Source: Avena insularis
Taxonomy: Eukaryota > Streptophyta > Magnoliopsida > Poales > Poaceae
NCBI GenBank assembly: GCA_023614405.1
Contig: JAJUPC010000236.1
Span: 186,001-250,000, forward strand
Direction of reading: 5' to 3'
Length of the DNA stretch: 64,000 bases
Shown here: positions 32,433 through 44,156 of the stretch, in pieces
Numbering within the stretch: position 1 is the first letter of the stretch
Layout of the letters: each line of letters starts with the position of its first letter
Program-made: the position numbers and the translations under genes
Notes under the pieces: model-generated
Databases searched by the model: none
Told to the model about the DNA's origin: nothing
The model's input: the letters and a program-made list of their open reading frames with translations, nothing else

Positions 32433-33329
32433 CTATTGGGAGAGCTCTCCCAAGTACGTATCAAGCTCTTCCTCAGTGAGTGACCATCCTACCCTGGTAT
32501 CAAGGTTAAACAAAACAGGAGCAGGCAAAAGAACAAATCGCTCGGACTTACTCCTTCTCCAACCAGCCTTGAGAAGGGTTATTTCATAAGACAACTCACT
32601 CAAATTTGCCCAAGAAGAAACAAATTTATGTTGTATCATGGAATTAAGATCAAGCCTTTCTATGGGAAACTGTAGGTCTAGATGATGAGGCACTAAACCA
32701 TGCAACGCTAATAAACGAGAAGCAATGAGGCCTCCAATTCCACCTTTCTCGCGGTTAGCAGCAAGACGGAAAGCTATCAAGGCACCCAAGTTGTAAGTTC
32801 TATCTCGTTTTAAAGCAGCTGAGATGAATGCTAGATCATCTGAGGATAGTTTATTAGCAGTTTTCCTAGCGAGAACACACTTGGCAATAAAGTAAGCAAA
32901 GTAGCGAATAGATGGGAGATGAATGTTACAGATTTTCCCACTCTCCTTTGAGAAGCTGCTCCCTTGGCAAATCTCTACATACAAGTCCATGAGTGATGCA
33001 GGCCTCTCTTTAATCCTTCCACACGATCCCCACTGAGGTACCTTAATAGTTGCACAAAACTCATCAAGAGGAAGGTCGACAGCTATATTGTAAATTTTGT
33101 AGTGGACCATGGGGTTAGGCAAAGAGTGACTAAATCGAAAGTCCTGCACCACAGACATAGTTAGTTTCACAAATTGACAAGGTTCATCTTCCACAAAGTG
33201 CTCCAATCCTGCATTAGCAACTAAGGTGTGGAAGTCCTGGAAAATCCCTGTAGCCTTCATGAATTTGAAGCATGGATAGATGGAAGGGAAAACTTCCTCC
33301 TCTCGGTGAACCTTCATAACCTCGGGCAT
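32433..33329 (-). CDS. ATHILA ORF-1-like / envelope-position protein (element F)
   Basis: 298 codons, intact, starting MPEVMKVHREEEVFPSIYPC. Features include AGLEHFVEDEPCQFVKLTMS, YKIYNIAVDLPLDEFCATIK, VPQWGSC and LPSIRYFAYFIAKCVLAR. This layout resembles, from memory, the ATHILA ORF-1 family of plant retroelements (function unknown). It lies where Athila elements carry an env-like gene, but I see no signal peptide or clear transmembrane helix, so an envelope role is not supported. The frame is unusually clean compared with the stop-ridden gag of the same element. No RT lies between it and the protease. Confidence 0.65.
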   Translation of the reverse strand: MPEVMKVHREEEVFPSIYPCFKFMKATGIFQDFHTLVANAGLEHFVEDEPCQFVKLTMSVVQDFRFSHSLPNPMVHYKIYNIAVDLPLDEFCATIKVPQWGSCGRIKERPASLMDLYVEICQGSSFSKESGKICNIHLPSIRYFAYFIAKCVLARKTANKLSSDDLAFISAALKRDRTYNLGALIAFRLAANREKGGIGGLIASRLLALHGLVPHHLDLQFPIERLDLNSMIQHKFVSSWANLSELSYEITLLKAGWRRSKSERFVLLPAPVLFNLDTRVGWSLTEEELDTYLGELSQ

Positions 33330-33339
33330 CCTAGTTCAT

Positions 33340-33975
33340 GTTGGTTGAGTTGATGCTCATTCATCTTCTGTTCTAAAATTTAAACATCCATTACACAAGT
33401 GATTACAAAGTGAAAATATAATGAAGGGCACTACTCATAGGGACTAAACATGCGTCAAAACAATATCTCTAAGCATTGAACAAGCTTACAAGCTATCATA
33501 ACCTATCACCTAAAGTAGCAAAATACTCAAGATATAAACCACTAAACACAAATCTACTTGGACAAGCGGAGGAGTCACATACCGGAGAACAAATGCTCCA
33601 AATTTCAGCAGAAAAGATGGGCTGAGCACGGAGATCGAAAAATCGAAGGCAAGCAGCAATAACGCGATTTCGAGCAATGAGCTGGTGTTTTCTCGGGAGA
33701 GAGAGAGAGCAGCGGCAAGTGAGAGAGCGAGTGGAGGGCCAGGGGTGGCCCACACCATGGCCAGTCGCACCCCTGGGCTGGCCGCGCCACCAGGTGGTGT
33801 GCCTGCCTGGTGGGCCCCCTGGTACCTTCCAGGCACTTCTCTGCTCCTTTTTTCATGTAAAAATTTAATATGAATTTTCTGGAATTTTTCGAGACACTTT
33901 ATTTTTGAGAAATTTTCAGGTATAAATGAATGATTTTCTGACAGAAAAAAGTTTCTGGAATGATGCAATGACAAA
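33340..33975 (-). promoter_or_regulatory. LTR-like promoter/leader with probable intron upstream of the F ORF
   Basis: On the minus strand: AGAAAATCA/GGAATTTTT-type A/T stretches and a CACCACCTGGTGGCGCGGCC stretch resembling the element's own LTR, then a CT-run (33700-33712 complement), then a donor-like CTCCG|GTATGTGACT (about 33580) and an acceptor-like AAATTTTAG|AACAG (about 33375), then the ORF. A short upstream ATG frame overlaps the ORF start. Splicing is inferred, not shown. Confidence 0.45.
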
Positions 33976-34205
33976 ACAAGGCTAAAACTTCAGAAGTTCC
34001 AAGACACTCTAAAAAGCAAGCAACTAACAATAGAAAAGTAAACTAAACTTAAGCAAAAACTAAAAATGGATAAGATGAAAGTAAGCGGAGATAATCATGG
34101 TGAAAACATTGTTTTGTTCATTAAAATCCCTTTGTTAACAAGGTTGATCAGGTCTTGTTATCAGAACAATTTTATATGAAACAAAACTTTGTATTCCACT
34201 AATGA
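33976..34205 (-). other. Noncoding spacer of element F after protease
   Basis: AT-rich, no ORF. This is where RT should begin in a complete Athila; nothing resembling RT is seen. Confidence 0.6.
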
Positions 34206-34790
34206 TTATGTTACCTCAACTTTTATAGCAACGGTCCCAATCATAATAGTTTCATATTTTTCTCTTGGTATGGGACAATATATTTCTCCAACTTGAATGC
34301 CCTCAACATGTTTAATTGAATTCAAACCATAAGTCCTATCAATCTTCTTGGGAAATAGACAGTATGCTCCTTGTCATTAACATTAAAAGTCACCATTCCT
34401 TGATTACAATTAATAACAGCTCCTGCAGTATTAAGAAAAGGTCTCCCAAGAATAATAGACATATTATCATCTTCAGGCATTTCAAGCACAACAAAATCAG
34501 TTAATATCAAGCAATTATGAGCCACTTGAGCAGGTACATCCTCACATATACCAACAGGAATAGTAGTAGATTTATCAGCCATTTGCAAAGATATATCAAT
34601 TGGTATTAGTTTTTCCAGTTGAAGTCTCTTATAGAGAGAAAAAGGCATAACACTAACTCCTGCTCCCAAATCACACAAAGCAGTTCTAACATAACTATTT
34701 TTAATAGAACACGAGATAGTTGGAATCCCTGGGTCTCCAAGTTTCTTTGGAACCTTACCATTAAAGGAATAATTAGCAAGCAAAGTAGAA
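34206..34790 (-). pseudogene. Protease of element F (Athila type)
   Basis: Reads MLANYSFNGKVPKKLGDPG, then ALCDLGAGVSVMPFSLYKRL with the retropepsin Asp in DLGA, and MSIILGRPFLNTAGAVI. A one-base shift near 34330 moves the C-terminal part (SIKHVEGIQVGEIYCPIP) to another frame, which ends at TAA near 34206. A frame change also separates it from gag at about 34790. Confidence 0.85.
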
Positions 34791-36882
34791 ATTTCTTATT
34801 AGGGATCTTCCTTTTATTCGAGACAATATCCTTCATATACTTTGAATAAGGAGGCAATTTAATAGCATCAGTCAAAGGAATTTGCAAGAATAAAGGTTTC
34901 ATCCACTCACAAAAGTTATTATAGTGTTCATCTTCCTTTGACTTGTGTTTCTTATCAAGGAAAGGCATAGGTTTTTGGACCCAAGGCTCTCTTTCACTAC
35001 CATGTTTCTTAGCAACAAAATCTTCTTTAGTGTATTTAGTATTCTTAGTGTGCCTTTCAGGTTTTTCTTCAACTTTTTGTTTATTAGGAACATCATTTTC
35101 TTCATTACCACTTTCAGTTTTAGCATCAGAGACAGATATACTATTAGGATCTTTAGCAGGTTCAGAGGGTTCTACAATAGTTTTATGTTTCTTTTTTCTT
35201 TTCTTATGAGTAGTACCACTATTCTCAGCTTGTTGAGAATCCTGCTCAATTCTTTTGGGATGCCCCTCAGGATATACAGGTTCCTGGGTAGCAGCACCAC
35301 TTCTAGTTCTAATTTCATAAGTATGTTTTTCTTTGGCAGCATGAACTAGCAAGTATTTTTGCACTTTAATAAGTTGATCTATTTGAGTTTGAACCATTTG
35401 AAAATGTTTAACAAGCATTTTAACATCATTAGAGGTTCTTTCCACAATATCTTTTAACTCAACAATAGCTCTAGACTTTTCCATTAAATGATTTTGCACC
35501 CTTTTATTAAAATTATCTTGCTTAACAATAAAAACATCAAATTCTTCTAAGCATTGATCAGGAGGTTTAGAGTAAGGATGAGTGTTGGAGAGAGTGTACC
35601 TCAATAGTGGATGAGTGGGGGATTGGCTTACATAGTTCTTCTATAGGAGGTAAATTCTTGACATCTGCAGCTTTAATTCCCTTCTCCTTAAGACATTTCT
35701 TAGCTTCCTTCATCACTTCATCATTTAGTTCAATAACTCCCCTTTTTTTGATGTTGTTGTAGGCATAGGGATAGTTGGTTCAGGTATAATTGTTTCAGGT
35801 ATAGCTGGTTCAGGAAGAGTCCAGTCTTCATAATTTTTGCTTATTTTAGCCATTAATTCCTCAGCTTCCTTGGGAGTCCTATTCCTGAAAACACAATCAG
35901 CACAACTATCCAGGTATGTCCTAGAATATTTAGTTAGTCCATTACAAAATATATCAAGAAGCTCATTCTTAGGTAAAGGACATCCAGCCTATGCATGAAT
36001 CAAAGCACAAAACCTTGCCCATGATTCAGGCAATATCTCTTTTTCTCCCTGTTTAAAATCAAAATGTTCCTGCAAAATAGCATGTCTAGCACTAGGAGGA
36101 AAATATTTCTGCAGGAAAGTACTAAGCAAGCAATCAGGGTTATCAATAGATCCAGGAGGTAAATTATTAAACCAAGTTTTAGCTTCTCCTTTCAGTGAAA
36201 AGGGGAAAATTTTAGCAACAAAGTAGGTGCGCATCTTAATATCATCAGAAAACAGGCCACTCATGGTAGAAAGCTCAGTCATATGTGCTACCACACTTTC
36301 ATTCTTAGTCCCACAAAAAGGTTCTTTCTCAACAATAGCTATTTAGGATAGAGAGATACCATAATCCTTATCTTTAATGTTTATGGGAGATGCAGCAAAC
36401 TTAGCCTTAGGAGACAATTTGGGTTTAATAGTACGCCTCTCAAGGAGACTCTTAGCGGCACTCCTATCATGGGTGCTTTGACATTCTTTAATAAATTCAT
36501 CGGTCATCTCAATATAATCGTCTTCAATATCATAGCTCTCTCTAGACTCAGGTGAACTAATAGGTGTAGTAGTGTCTTCATTAGGAGTTTCAGTATTTCC
36601 AGCTATAGTTCTAGCAATCATAGCATCTAGGAAAGGACCTAATGAACCACTCTTATCAAGCACAGTAGAAGCAGCATCATAAGTACCAGAAGTTTCAGAT
36701 TCAGCAGTAGTAGCAGTGTGTGTAGCATGTGTATGTGGTGGTGTAAGGAGCTTACTCATAACAGACGGTGAATCAAGAGCAATAGAGGTGTTCAGAACAG
36801 TACCTCTTCTTGTAGTGGAGAACCTTGCCATCATGAGACTTACCCATGATGGATGGATGGCAGCGAACAATAATGATTCCAA
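34791..36882 (-). pseudogene. Gag of element F (Athila type), with stops
   Basis: One frame with three main open parts. 36882-36343 is an acidic N-terminus. 36294-35989 contains IKMRTYFVAKIFPFSLKGEA and ARFCALIHA of the retrotransposon gag fold. 35604-34791 contains a coiled coil, a Lys-rich region and IPLTDAIKLPPYSKYMKDIV before protease. In-frame stops lie near 36341 (TAA) and 35989 (TAG). The start may be the second Met (MARFSTTRRG). Confidence 0.85.
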
Positions 36883-36907
36883 ATTGACTTGATAAATAAA
36901 GCTATGC

Positions 36908-36925
36908 TTCCCGACAACGGCGCCA
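36908..36925 (-). other. Primer-binding site of element F
   Basis: The reverse complement TGGCGCCGTTGTCGGGAA lies 11 bases inside the 5' LTR. This is the type used by Athila/Tat elements (tRNA-Asp-like, from memory), unlike the Met-type sites of the other elements. Confidence 0.8.
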
Positions 36926-36936
36926 GAAAATAGTCT

Positions 36937-38310
36937 TGATGACCCACAAGTATAGGGGGTGTATCATAGTATTTTCGAGGGAAGTGAAACCCAATTTATT
37001 GATTCGACACAAGGGGAGCCAAAGAATATTTATAAGCCTTAACAACTAGGTTGTCAATTCAGCTGCACCTGCAAATAATCTTGGTCATAGCAGTTTATTA
37101 GTAGCATCATTTTTGTAGTAGCAATAGTGAAGTAATAGCAGTAGTAAAGTAAAGACAGTAGTAAGAATTGCAGTAAACAGTTGGATTAAAGCGCGGTAGG
37201 CATAGGGATGGATGGACGGGCGTTGCATGGACAAGACAATTCACATGGCAATCAAGACATAGGGCATTTGCAGATAAATAAGATAAAGCATCCAAGTACT
37301 AAATAATCATAGGCATGTGTTCAATATATAGTCATACGTTCTCGCAATGAGAACTTGCACAACATCTTTTGTCCTGCCAGCCCGTTTGCAGCGGGGCCTC
37401 AAGGGAACTACTGGCAATTAAGGTGCTCCTTTTAATAGAGAACCGAAGCAAAGCATTAACACTCGGTGAACACATGTGATCCTCACATCAAAGTCATTCC
37501 CTCTGGTTATCCCGATTCCTGTCACTTCGGGGCCTTTGGTTCCGGACAACGACGTGTGCATATAACTTGCAGGTAAGACCATAAACAATACTATCATAAT
37601 GAATCCATAACATGTTTAGATCTAAAATCATGGCACTCGGGCCCTAGTGACAATCATTAAGCATAACAAGTTGCACCAAAGTCAAAAAGCACTAATAGTA
37701 GATACTAGGCACCATGCCCTAACAATCCGATGCCATTACATGAACGATCTCATCTAATCCCTACCATCCCCATAGCCTACAGCGGGGGATTACTCACTCA
37801 TAGATGGGGGAAACATGGGTGGTCGATGGAGAAGTGATGGTGATGATGGCGATGATCTCCTCCAATTCCCCGTCCCGGCAGGGTGCCAGAACAGAGTTTC
37901 TGGTTCTGAATCGCGGAATCTGGTGGTGGCGGCGGAGCGACACTCTTTCTAGAAAAACATCGAACCCCCCCCTGGGTTTTTAGGTCAGGAGGCAACTTAT
38001 AGGCGAAGAGGGAGACCGAGGGGGTGCCTGGGGCGGCCAGACCACCCCCTGGCACGGCCAGGTGGTGTGGCCAGGCCCCAGCCCCTCTCCGTCTCGTATT
38101 CTGGCTCCTTGAGTCTTCTGGTGAAATAGGATTTTTGGCATATTTTCCAGGATTTTTCCTGATAGTTGATTTTCTGCACAAAAACTAGACACCAAGGTAA
38201 TTCTGCTGAAAACAGTGTCAGTCCGTGTTAGATGTATCCAAATCACACAAGTTTAGAGGAAAAACAATAGCAAAAGTGTTCGGGAAAGTAGATACGTTTT
38301 GGACGTATCA
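36937..38310 (-). repeat. 5' LTR of element F
   Basis: 1374 bp, TGATGACCCACAAG to GGACGTATCA on the plus strand, nearly collinear with 28626-30010. Followed by CTCCTCAATG of the interrupted E2 gag. Confidence 0.93.
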
Positions 38311-39736
38311 CTCCTCAATGTTGGCGCGAATCAAGTTGAGTTCCATTTCCTTGAAGTACTCTTCCACGGTCTTTGTCCCTTGATGAAGTGATTGAAGGTT
38401 GTTGAAGAGGTCACGCGTGTAGTGCGCGGGGACAAGGCGGGATCTTATATAAGCCTTCATGTCATGCCAAGTTGTGATTGGCGGTTCTTGTCTTGCATCA
38501 TGAGCAACTTGAACTTGTTCCCACCAAAGTTTGGCATAATCATCAAACTCAAGCGAAGCCATGGCGACCATCTTCTCGTTGCTACAGTTGTGCATGCAGA
38601 AGATCTTGTCGACTTTGAGTGCCCATGAGAGGTATTCTTCGGGGTCATTGGATCCGGTAAACTTAGGCATTGTGAACTTGAGCTTGCTGAAAGTTTCTTC
38701 ATTGTTGCGGTCATTGGGACGAGCTTGGTGACCTTGTTGATGATCTTGTGGTGAGGAGGTGGAACTTGGTTCTCGCGACCTTGTTGCGGAGCTTGCTCTT
38801 GATATTGTTGTTGAGGCGCTTGCTCTTTATCTTGGCGCGGTTGTTGACGATGTTGGGGCACTTGGGCCTCATGAGGGTGTTTAGGATGTGGAGCCTCATG
38901 ACGTGGTTGATGATGAAGAGGAGGCTTGTTCCTTGATTGGTGATGTTGATTAGGCACATGGGCCTCACGGTGAAGATCATGGTCTTGAGCCTCTTGACGT
39001 GGTGGGCGTTGCTCAACTTGTACCACTTGATGCTCCATGTACGAGGAGGAGGATCTTGGAGAGCTTCACGTCGATGACGAGCTTGGTTCTCCAAAGTGGA
39101 GTCATCACTTGTTGTGTCAAGTATGTGTCGCGGGCGATGGTGGTAGACTTGCGGTTGTACTTGTGGTTCTTCTTGTGGTTGCTCTTGTTGGATCATTAAT
39201 GCCCTTGTGTAATGATGGTGTGCTTCTTGCCTTGCTCGTGGCCTTGAAGAGAAATCGCCATCATAGCTTGACATTGCGGCGTGCCGTGGGGAAGGTACAT
39301 AGTTCGAAGAACTTCCATCTTCAACCACGGGGGTGTCATTGCGTCTATGAGCACTCGGATGTAGATCTTGTTGAAGAGGTGCATGACGACGCAAAGAGCT
39401 TGAAGAGCTTGATGCGCGTGAACATGGTCTTGCAATTCTGTCGATGAGGCGTCGAAGATTGTCATTTGTTTCGGCGACGGAGCGTTGAAGCGCTTCATTT
39501 TGGTGGCTGAAGTTGTGATGCATTGCATGCATTTGTCGTTCGAGGCCGTCGAAGCGGTTGTCGATGTTCTTGAACTCAGCTTGCGTCTTGCCAAATTGTT
39601 CATCTTGTCGCGTCTCAAGGGCTGGGCAACATTCACGGAACTCTTGTTGAACAATGAAGTGACTTGCACGCGTCATGTACGGTCCTTGATCTTATTCTTG
39701 GGGAGGTGGTTGGCTCAACTCACCATGCCTATCCAT
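38311..39736 (-). pseudogene. Gag N-terminal two thirds (element E2)
   Basis: From ATG at 39736 (MDRHGELSQPPPQE, then TAA), MTRASHFIVQQEFRECCPAL with coiled coil, His/Gln/Arg-rich linker, then PKFTGSNDPEEYLSWALKVD and TVEEYFKEMELNLIRANIEE, with frame changes near 38690 and 39100. It continues directly into 28625 once element F is removed. Confidence 0.87.
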
Positions 39737-39837
39737 CATGCAAAACACACAAGTTTTGTATATGAAAGTGGAATATGGTGGTGTTAGCCTTGTACCTCAC
39801 CTTGGGGATTGCACCAAACTAGAAACCACAAGTGAGA
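39737..39837 (-). other. Leader remnant of element E2
   Basis: Reverse complement of 26415-26524 of E1. It breaks off at about 39837, where a CRM-like leader begins. Confidence 0.8.
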
Positions 39838-40237
39838 GCTATAAGCGTGCAAAGTGGAATTGAGCAATCTTGTGCCTGTTTACTTTGAGTTTTGCTAGTG
39901 TCTCTCGAAAGTAGTGCAACACCCTTCATAGTTGCATTGCCACGTTTTTCTCCACGTGTGTGTTTCTTGGGTTTTGTTACGATCAGCACTAGGACTTGTT
40001 TGTGATGTAGATAGGATACCATACCTATAGCTCCACTATAAATAACCTGTGTGCCCTGCGATCATTCTCTATACCTTTGATATTCACTTCATCACATCAG
40101 TGCATCAGTCTTTGATTTCGTTTGGTAGAGCATCTCTATTCACTTTGGAACGGTAAGATCTCCTTTCTTGTCAGTTGTGAGTGAGTTGTGAGAGTTTCCA
40201 CCATACTGATTTTGATTTTTGCACTATCCTACTAATC

Positions 40238-41588
40238 ATGTCTTTTAGTGATGATGAAGTTGTGTCATAGAAAAACAGCTTGAGGAGCTTGTTACTTGGC
40301 GTGAGTCTGTTGATAGGAATATCACCGAATACAAGATGTTGTGGAGAATAATACTGGAGCAATGAATAATATTCAGATGCAGCTGACGGCAATGAATGTC
40401 AACTTTTCCACCTTGCAGCGTTCAATTGAGGCTATTCAAGCGACACTCCAGCCAGGACACGCACATCAACATGATGATGCGTTTGAGGACCTTGATGAGG
40501 GTAGTGCGGCTGATGCTGCCCCACATCGTGGCAGGGGACGTGTCAATCCCCCTGCACCTGCGGCTACCCCTCTTCATGGCCGTGGGTATTCTCCTGTTGG
40601 ACATGCCCAGCGTGTTTACAATCCATCTGATGATAGTTTGGGCAAGCCCAAGTTCTCCATTCCCTCTTTTAGTGGCTCGCTTGATCCTGAGGATTATATA
40701 ACTTGGGAGCTGAAGATTGAGAAGCTCTGGCGTTTGTTTGATTATCCAGAAGACAAGAAGGTCAATCTTGCAGCATCAAAGTTTGATGGTTATGCTTTGT
40801 GTTGGTGGGATGCTATTGTGTAGAATAGATGGAACGACAATCAACTTCCTGTGATGAATTGGCTCGAGATGAAGGCCATTATGACGGATCGTTTTGTCCC
40901 CTCCAATTACTTGCGAACAGTGTTTGACAACCTTACACGGTTGAGGCAAGGCACAATGACAGTTGATGAGTACTACATGGAGATGGAGATGCTTATGCAG
41001 CGTGCTAATGTTCATGAATCACGAGAGATGAGAGTGCAGCGTTTCCTCAACAATTTGAAGCTTCAAATCAAGAGCATTGTGCGTTATCACAAGTATGAGA
41101 CAATGAACAAGCTGCTGCACCATGCTAGAGAGGCCGAGTCATAGCTTGCGGAGGAGGCGAAGTCTCGTGCTCGTTTTCCATCCTCTAGCCGTTTTTCAGC
41201 CAGATCTACACCTCCTAGTGTAGCACCACCTGCTGCTAGTCCTTCTACACCTTCGGCCAAGCCAGCAAGTACTTCTTTGTTTGGTTCCAATGCTCGGAAG
41301 CCTGTTGCTCCTGCTGCTAGCTCGGGTTCCAATATGTCTACTGCGGATACTCGCGATGGGGTGTGCCATACTTGTGGAGGTAGAGGGCACTACAAGAAGG
41401 ATTGCCCAAACAACAAGGTTATGTTTGTCAACGAACAAGGTGAAGTAGAGAGTGGAGATGAAGCTGATGACGAGGATGACGAGGATGGTGCCGATGCTTA
41501 TCCTGAGCGTGCACCAACTATTGTCGTATCTTCACATATACTTAGTGTGCAACTGATTGATGAGTCTCAGTGTTGCAACTTGTTCTAA
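40238..41588 (+). pseudogene. Gag of element C3, with several stops
   Basis: ATG at 40238 (MSFSDDEVVS) then TAG after ten codons. PKFSIPSFSGSLDPEDYITW is the capsid-like core. Stops follow near 40821, 41142 and 41586, all TAG or TAA where the other copies have CAA/CAG. CCHC knuckle CHTCGGRGHYKKDC at about 41366-41406. More diverged from B than C6/C7 are. Confidence 0.88.
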
Positions 41589-43516
41589 ACAAAATCTCTA
41601 GTTGGACCTCACAAAGCTTGCAAGGTAATTATTGATGGAGGTAGCTGGAGAAATCTTGCAAGTAAGGAATTATGTACTAAGATGAATTTGACATATTTGC
41701 CTCATCCGAAGCCATACTACATACAATGGTTGAGCAACAATGGTGAGATGAAGGTAAATCATATGGTACGTGTGAATTTTCAAATAGGACCATACAAAGT
41801 TCCTATTGACTTTGATGTGGTTCCTATGACTGTTTGTCATCTACTATTGGGTCGGCCTTGGCTTTATGATTGCCATGTGCAACACAATGGTCGAGCCAAT
41901 ACATATCACTTGGAATTCAAAGGGAAGAAGATTACTATGCAACCAATGATGACACCACAAGATATTGTGAATGACTCTCGCTAGAAGATAGAGGTGAATT
42001 TGAAGGAAGATCCTATAGCTCGGCGAGATTGTGTGATAGCTGTTCCTGATATAATTGTGCCTAAATTGAGTGATATACCAAAAAGTGAGAGAGTGCCTGG
42101 TTTATGGATATTAGCCACCAAGGAAGTTATGAGATAATTTCGTGAGGATCCTATATCCATGCCACTTGTGCTCATGTATAAGGGTGAGGTATTGGTTTCT
42201 AACAACATGACCCCTGTTTCTCTTGGTGTCTCTTCTGTTTTGCAGGATTTGGGGGATGTGTTTCTAGAAGATGTACCTGCAGGCTTGCCTCCATTGCGTG
42301 GACTTGATTCCTAGCGCCACACTTCCCAACCGTGCACCCTACATGACCAATCCCGAAGAAACTAAGGAGATACAAAAGCAAGTACAAGCGTTGCTGGATA
42401 AAGGGTACTTTCGTGTTTCTCTTAGCCCTTGTGATGTTCCTGTTATTTTAGTGCCTAAGAAAGATGGTACTTGGCGCATGTGTGTAGATTGTAGAGCGAT
42501 TAATAACATCACTATTCGATATCGTCATCCTATTCCACGCTTAGAGGATATGCTAGATGAATTGAGTGGTGCCGCTATTTTCTCTAAAAATGACTTGCGT
42601 AGTGGTTATCATCAAATTAGGATGAAAGAAGGGGATGAGTGGAAAACTGCTTTCAAAACTAAATTTGGCTTGTATGAGTGGTTAGTCATGCCGTTTGGTC
42701 TTACTAATGCACCTAGTACGTTCATGTGTTTGATGAATCATGTTTTGAGAGATTTTATTAGTTGTTTTGAGTTTGTTTAATTTGATGATATACTTATCTA
42801 CAGCCAAACCGAAACTAAACATTGCACTCATATTCGACAAGTTTTGCAAGTGTTGCGTGATAATAAATTGTATGCTAATCTTGAGAAGTGTACATTTGCA
42901 AAAGGTAAGGTCATATTCCTAGGATTTGTTGTATCTAAGCATGGGGTAGAGGTAGATCAATCTAAAATTGAATCAATTCAGAATTGGCCTACTCCCATGA
43001 ATGTAAGTCAAGTGCGTAGTTTCCACAGGTTAGCTGGTTTCTATAGGCGCTTTGTGAAAGATTTTAGCACCATTGCTGCACCTTTGAATGATTTGACAAA
43101 GAAAGGTGTTCCTTTTGTATGGGGCACGGCCCAAGACATTGCATTTGATACATTGAAACATTTGCTTACTTCTGCACCATTAGTTGCATTATCTGATTTT
43201 TCGAAGCAATTTGAAGTTGAATGTGATGGTATAGGCATAGGTGGCGTTTTGATGCAAGAGGGTCGGCCTATAGCTTATTTTTCTGAGAAATTGACTGGTG
43301 CTCATTTGAATTATTCTATCTATGATAAAGAATTGTATGCACTTGTTAGAGTACTTGAGGTTTGGCAACATTATTTGTGGCCAAAGGAATTCATCATACA
43401 TTCTGATCATGAAGCATTGAAATACTTGAAAGCTCAATCAAACTTGCATAGAAGATTAGCTAAATGGGTTGAGTTTATTGAGTCTTTTGCTTACATCATT
43501 AATTATAAGAAGGGAA
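41589..43516 (+). pseudogene. Protease, RT and partial RNase H (element C3)
   Basis: Protease IIDGGSWRNLAS and [29 protein letters not shown] through [10 protein letters not shown]; the catalytic YFDD is lost because the Tyr position is a stop (TAA at about 42778) followed by FDDILIYS. RNase H reads [12 protein letters not shown], lacking the Ala-Ser of the usual DASG, and the last RNase H acidic block is deleted. Further stops lie near 41982, 42136 and 42313. Confidence 0.9.
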
Positions 43517-44156
43517 GCTAGGAACGAAGCTGCTATTCAGTACTACATGTCATCCCCAAACAGATGGTCAAACGGAGGTGGTGAATCGAACATTGTCACA
43601 GCTGCTAAGGACTATGATAAAGAAGAGTCTGCGGGAGTGGGAAGAGTGTTTGCCACATGTTGAGTTTGCATACAACAGGGCTATACATTCAACTACTCAG
43701 CTTTGTCCTTTTGAGGTGGTGTATGGCTTCAAGCCATTAACGCCACTTGATATGTTGCCTCTGCCATTACATGAGAGAGTTGATATGGACGCATCAAAGC
43801 ATGCTGATTATGTGAAGAAAATACATGAGAAGACTCGAGAGGCTATTGAGAAGAAAGGCAAGAACATTGCTGCTGCAAGGAATCAAGCAAGGAAGGAAGT
43901 GTTGTTCAAGGCTAGAGATATGGTTTGGGTGCATCTGTGCAAGGACAGATTTCCAATACTTCGCAAGTCCAAGTTGAAGCCACGTGGTGCTGGTCCTTAT
44001 AAGGTGCTAGCAAAAATTAATGACAACGCCTACACGGTTGACATACCTATTGAGGAGTTTGGTGGAGTTAGCAACAACTTCAACGTTGCTGATTTGTTAC
44101 CTTATGCGGGAGAAGACCTTGGAGCATCGAGGTCGATGCCTTTTGAAGGGGGGAGA
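43517..44156 (+). pseudogene. Integrase C-terminal half and polypurine tract (element C3)
   Basis: Begins just after the second catalytic Asp region, at [12 protein letters not shown] sequence out of frame, then [20 protein letters not shown] to [20 protein letters not shown] and the C-terminal domain ending MPFEGGR. The frame from 43578 is open to the LTR. GAAGGGGGGAGA (six G) ends at 44156. Confidence 0.88.

Larger units (their letters stand above)
28626..38310 (-). mobile_element. Athila-like LTR retrotransposon lacking pol (element F)
   Basis: 9.7 kb with two LTRs of about 1.38 kb (28626-30010 and 36937-38310). Both share GATGACCCACAAGTATAGGG and TACGTTTTGGACGTATCA ends. A TGGCGCC-type primer site and a polypurine tract set the orientation as minus. 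Order on the minus strand: gag, protease, long gap, ORF resembling ATHILA ORF-1, 2.4 kb noncoding, LTR. RT, RNase H and integrase motifs are absent. It splits the gag of E2; flanks CTCAA and CTCCT are an imperfect duplication. Confidence 0.9.

Noticed and set aside
32433..33329. Viral envelope protein
   Set aside because: Position fits env in Athila elements, but no signal peptide, transmembrane helix or cleavage site is visible; called ATHILA ORF-1-like instead.
34322..36882. RT or integrase hidden in element F
   Set aside because: I looked for a YxDD, VPKKDG or DD35E pattern on both strands between 30 and 37 kb and saw none.
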